Shown in pieces: positions 6,274 to 6,468 of a stretch of 6,468 bases of DNA (the stretch's first letter is position 1; the number at the start of each line of letters is the position of its first letter). The notes under the pieces were generated by a model, which saw only the letters and a list, made by a program, of their open reading frames with translations, was not told the DNA's origin and made no database searches. The position numbers and the translations under genes are program-made. The DNA is from Chitinophaga pinensis. Lineage in GTDB: Bacteria; Bacteroidota; Bacteroidia; Flavobacteriales_D; Crocinitomicaceae. The stretch is taken from assembly GCA_945861175.1 (NCBI GenBank), contig CAMATR010000106.1:1-6468 (forward strand), in the 5' to 3' direction.

Positions 6274-6468
6274 ATGCACCGCATAGCTTTACTGCATTTA
6301 GTCCTTTTGCTGTTTATAGGCAATATTGGGGTGCGTATCTTTACTCACTCTTGCAGAGAAGACGGCACTTTTAAATCCTATTTTCTTGAACTTAACAATC
6401 ACTGTAGTAATAAAGGAAATACCGTTCTGCCAACTTGTTGTCAAAGAAAATTTGATAGTCAACCTATC
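6274..6468 (+). CDS. Small exported HxC/CC protein, HYC_CC_PP-like (3' end outside window)
   Basis: Sixty-five codons are open from ATG 6274 to the window edge. The N-terminus MHRIALLHLVLLLFIGNIGV is a signal peptide or membrane anchor. After it comes GVRIFTHSCREDG (19-31) with an H-x-C pair (H25, C27), then C44 and a CC pair (C55, C56). This order (hydrophobic start, G-V, H-x-C, Cys, CC) resembles the small Bacteroidota proteins named HYC_CC_PP, whose His and Cys residues suggest metal binding although function is unknown. The middle residue is S rather than Y, and any PP end lies beyond the window, so the family call is tentative. An in-frame GTG at 6265 is a possible earlier start, but it lies at or before the predicted transcription start, so ATG 6274 is preferred. 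Confidence 0.72.
   Translation, partial: MHRIALLHLVLLLFIGNIGVRIFTHSCREDGTFKSYFLELNNHCSNKGNTVLPTCCQRKFDSQPI

Overview
The window looks like an ordinary chromosomal segment of a member of the Bacteroidota, most likely Flavobacteriia-like. The base composition is AT-rich. Neither tRNA gene encodes its 3' CCA. Several intergenic regions carry the Bacteroidota promoter form (TTG or TTTG, about 19-20 nt, then TAnnTTTG), and starts mostly lack a clear Shine-Dalgarno sequence. The protein families point the same way: an outer-membrane barrel with a carboxypeptidase-like N-terminal domain, a GLPGLI-family partner, a lipoprotein with an acidic stretch after the lipid-anchored Cys, and a small HxC/CC protein of the HYC_CC_PP type. 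The genus cannot be fixed from the sequence alone.

Layout. Positions 1-140 hold a possible gene tail entering from the left (weak) and a perfect 17-bp bidirectional terminator. Positions 142-960 are a minus-strand block of tRNA-Arg(CCT), a GNAT acetyltransferase gene and initiator tRNA-fMet(CAT). Each of the three has a candidate terminator, and tRNA-fMet has a convincing promoter. Positions 960-1156 are a divergent promoter region. Positions 1157-1945 encode an unrecognised 262-residue lipoprotein. Positions 2071-5572 hold a translationally coupled pair, a 925-residue outer-membrane beta-barrel protein followed with a 23-bp overlap by a 248-residue exported GLPGLI-family protein. Converging on this pair, with only two bases between the stop codons, is a minus-strand Nfu/NifU-type iron-sulfur scaffold gene (5575-6174). 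Positions 6175-6273 are a compact divergent promoter region, and a cysteine-containing small exported protein starts at 6274 and runs off the right edge.

How they fit together. The barrel and GLPGLI proteins almost certainly form one envelope unit, since such pairs recur in Bacteroidota, but their substrate is unknown. The Nfu protein is a cytosolic housekeeping factor that delivers Fe-S clusters. The HxC/CC protein belongs to a class that suggests metal or thiol chemistry at the envelope, so a metal theme is possible but unproven. I see no mobile element, CRISPR array, phage gene or clearly novel multi-gene system. The points most worth a second look are the overlapping barrel-GLPGLI pair, the two-base tail-to-tail junction, the tightly packed promoters with very short predicted leaders, and the two uncharacterised exported proteins.
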